In this document: piece by piece, positions 7,556 to 7,635 of the stretch
How positions within the stretch are numbered: position 1 is the stretch's first letter
Layout: the number at the start of each line of letters is the position of its first letter
Assembly: GCA_946479535.1 (NCBI GenBank)
Contig: CAMLGP010000117.1
Location: 1 to 7,635 of the forward strand
Direction of reading: 5' to 3'
Length of the DNA stretch: 7,635 nt
Source of the DNA: an uncultured Bacteroidota bacterium
GTDB taxonomy: Bacteria; Bacteroidota; Bacteroidia; Chitinophagales; Chitinophagaceae
Translations under genes and position numbers: made by a program
Notes under the pieces: generated by a model
Told to the model about the DNA's origin: nothing
The model's database searches: none
The model's input: only the letters and a program-made list of their open reading frames with translations

Positions 7556-7578
7556 CACCAATGAATGAAAATCTCACT

Positions 7579-7630
7579 GCCATGGTTCGAAGCCATTATT
7601 CGAAGCCATTATTCGTAGCCATGGTTCGTG
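7579..7630 (+). repeat. Four 13-bp subunits, block 2
   Basis: The subunits are GCCATGGTTCGAA (7579-7591), GCCATTATTCGAA (7592-7604), GCCATTATTCGTA (7605-7617) and GCCATGGTTCGTG (7618-7630). Only the fourth subunit is identical to its counterpart in block 1. The 35-bp spacer between the two blocks is 7544-7578. Confidence 0.95.
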
Positions 7631-7635
7631 TCTCA

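Larger units (their letters stand above)
7441..7635. repeat. Tandem repeat array with 87-bp period, running off the right edge
   Basis: Two full units lie at 7460-7546 and 7547-7633, with two bases of a third at 7634-7635. They differ at 8 of 87 positions, all within the first three 13-bp subunits. A 37-bp stretch is identical between 7460-7496 and 7547-7583. A shortened leading unit begins at 7441, where AATCTCACTGCC (also at 7483-7494 and 7570-7581) starts on the last two bases of the stop codon. This leading unit is 45 bp shorter, lacking three 13-bp subunits plus six bases. No continuous coding frame is shared by the units. The whole 193 bp after the gene is occupied by the array, so no other gene is visible there. 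Confidence 0.95.

Noticed and set aside
7584..7604. tRNA-like T-arm, because GGTTCGAAGCC resembles GGTTCGAATCC
   Set aside because: No acceptor, D or anticodon arm is present at the right spacing. The motif is simply one variant of the 13-bp subunit.
7460..7635. CRISPR array, because a 37-bp direct repeat recurs at intervals
   Set aside because: The segments between the direct repeats are not unique spacers. They consist of 13-bp tandem subunits and are related to each other, so this is a nested tandem repeat.
7474..7635. Small peptides starting at the ATGAATGAAAATC motifs of each repeat unit
   Set aside because: In unit 1 the frames end after 14 and 17 codons. In unit 2 one frame stays open to the edge and the other has a different sequence. 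The peptides are not conserved between units, so coding is unlikely.

Overview
The window looks like a piece of a Bacteroidota chromosome, most likely from the Chitinophagaceae or a close relative. This is inferred from protein style only: a moderately AT-rich very long Rhs protein, the Bacteroidota-type core wording (YFYHPDNLGSS, FTPFGE, RYYDP) and SpvB/TcB-like FG-GAP modules. No phylogenetic marker gene is present.

Nearly all of it (1-7442, + strand) is one uninterrupted reading frame that is already open at the left edge. The visible part is 2479 codons plus stop, and the true N-terminus lies upstream. Residue numbers below count the GTG codon at position 30 as residue 1; this is only an anchor and not a real start. 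In order, the protein has the end of an SpvB-like domain, two FG-GAP/VCBS calcium-loop motifs, about 350 residues that look like three degenerate beta-sandwich modules, a conserved FRGWG segment, four more FG-GAP motifs, a TcdB middle/N-terminal-like segment, about 750 residues of YD (RHS) repeats, an RHS-associated core with an inserted Pro/Thr-rich linker, and a 149-residue C-terminal tail. This is the order of a TcB-TcC fusion, in which the propeller and the YD shell form one hollow cocoon. The tail is unusual: the core stops after SIDP, the expected NNPxxxxDPxG junction is absent, and the last 99 residues are a Gly/Asn/Lys/Arg-rich low-complexity stretch.

The remaining 193 bp (7443-7635) contain no gene. 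They hold a two-level tandem repeat: an 87-bp unit built from four 13-bp subunits plus a 35-bp spacer, with a recurring GGTTCGTG-TCT-CACGAACC hairpin. The array starts inside the stop codon of the large gene and runs off the right edge. No immunity gene, transposase, RNA gene or convincing promoter is visible, so the partners of the large protein, if any, are outside the window.
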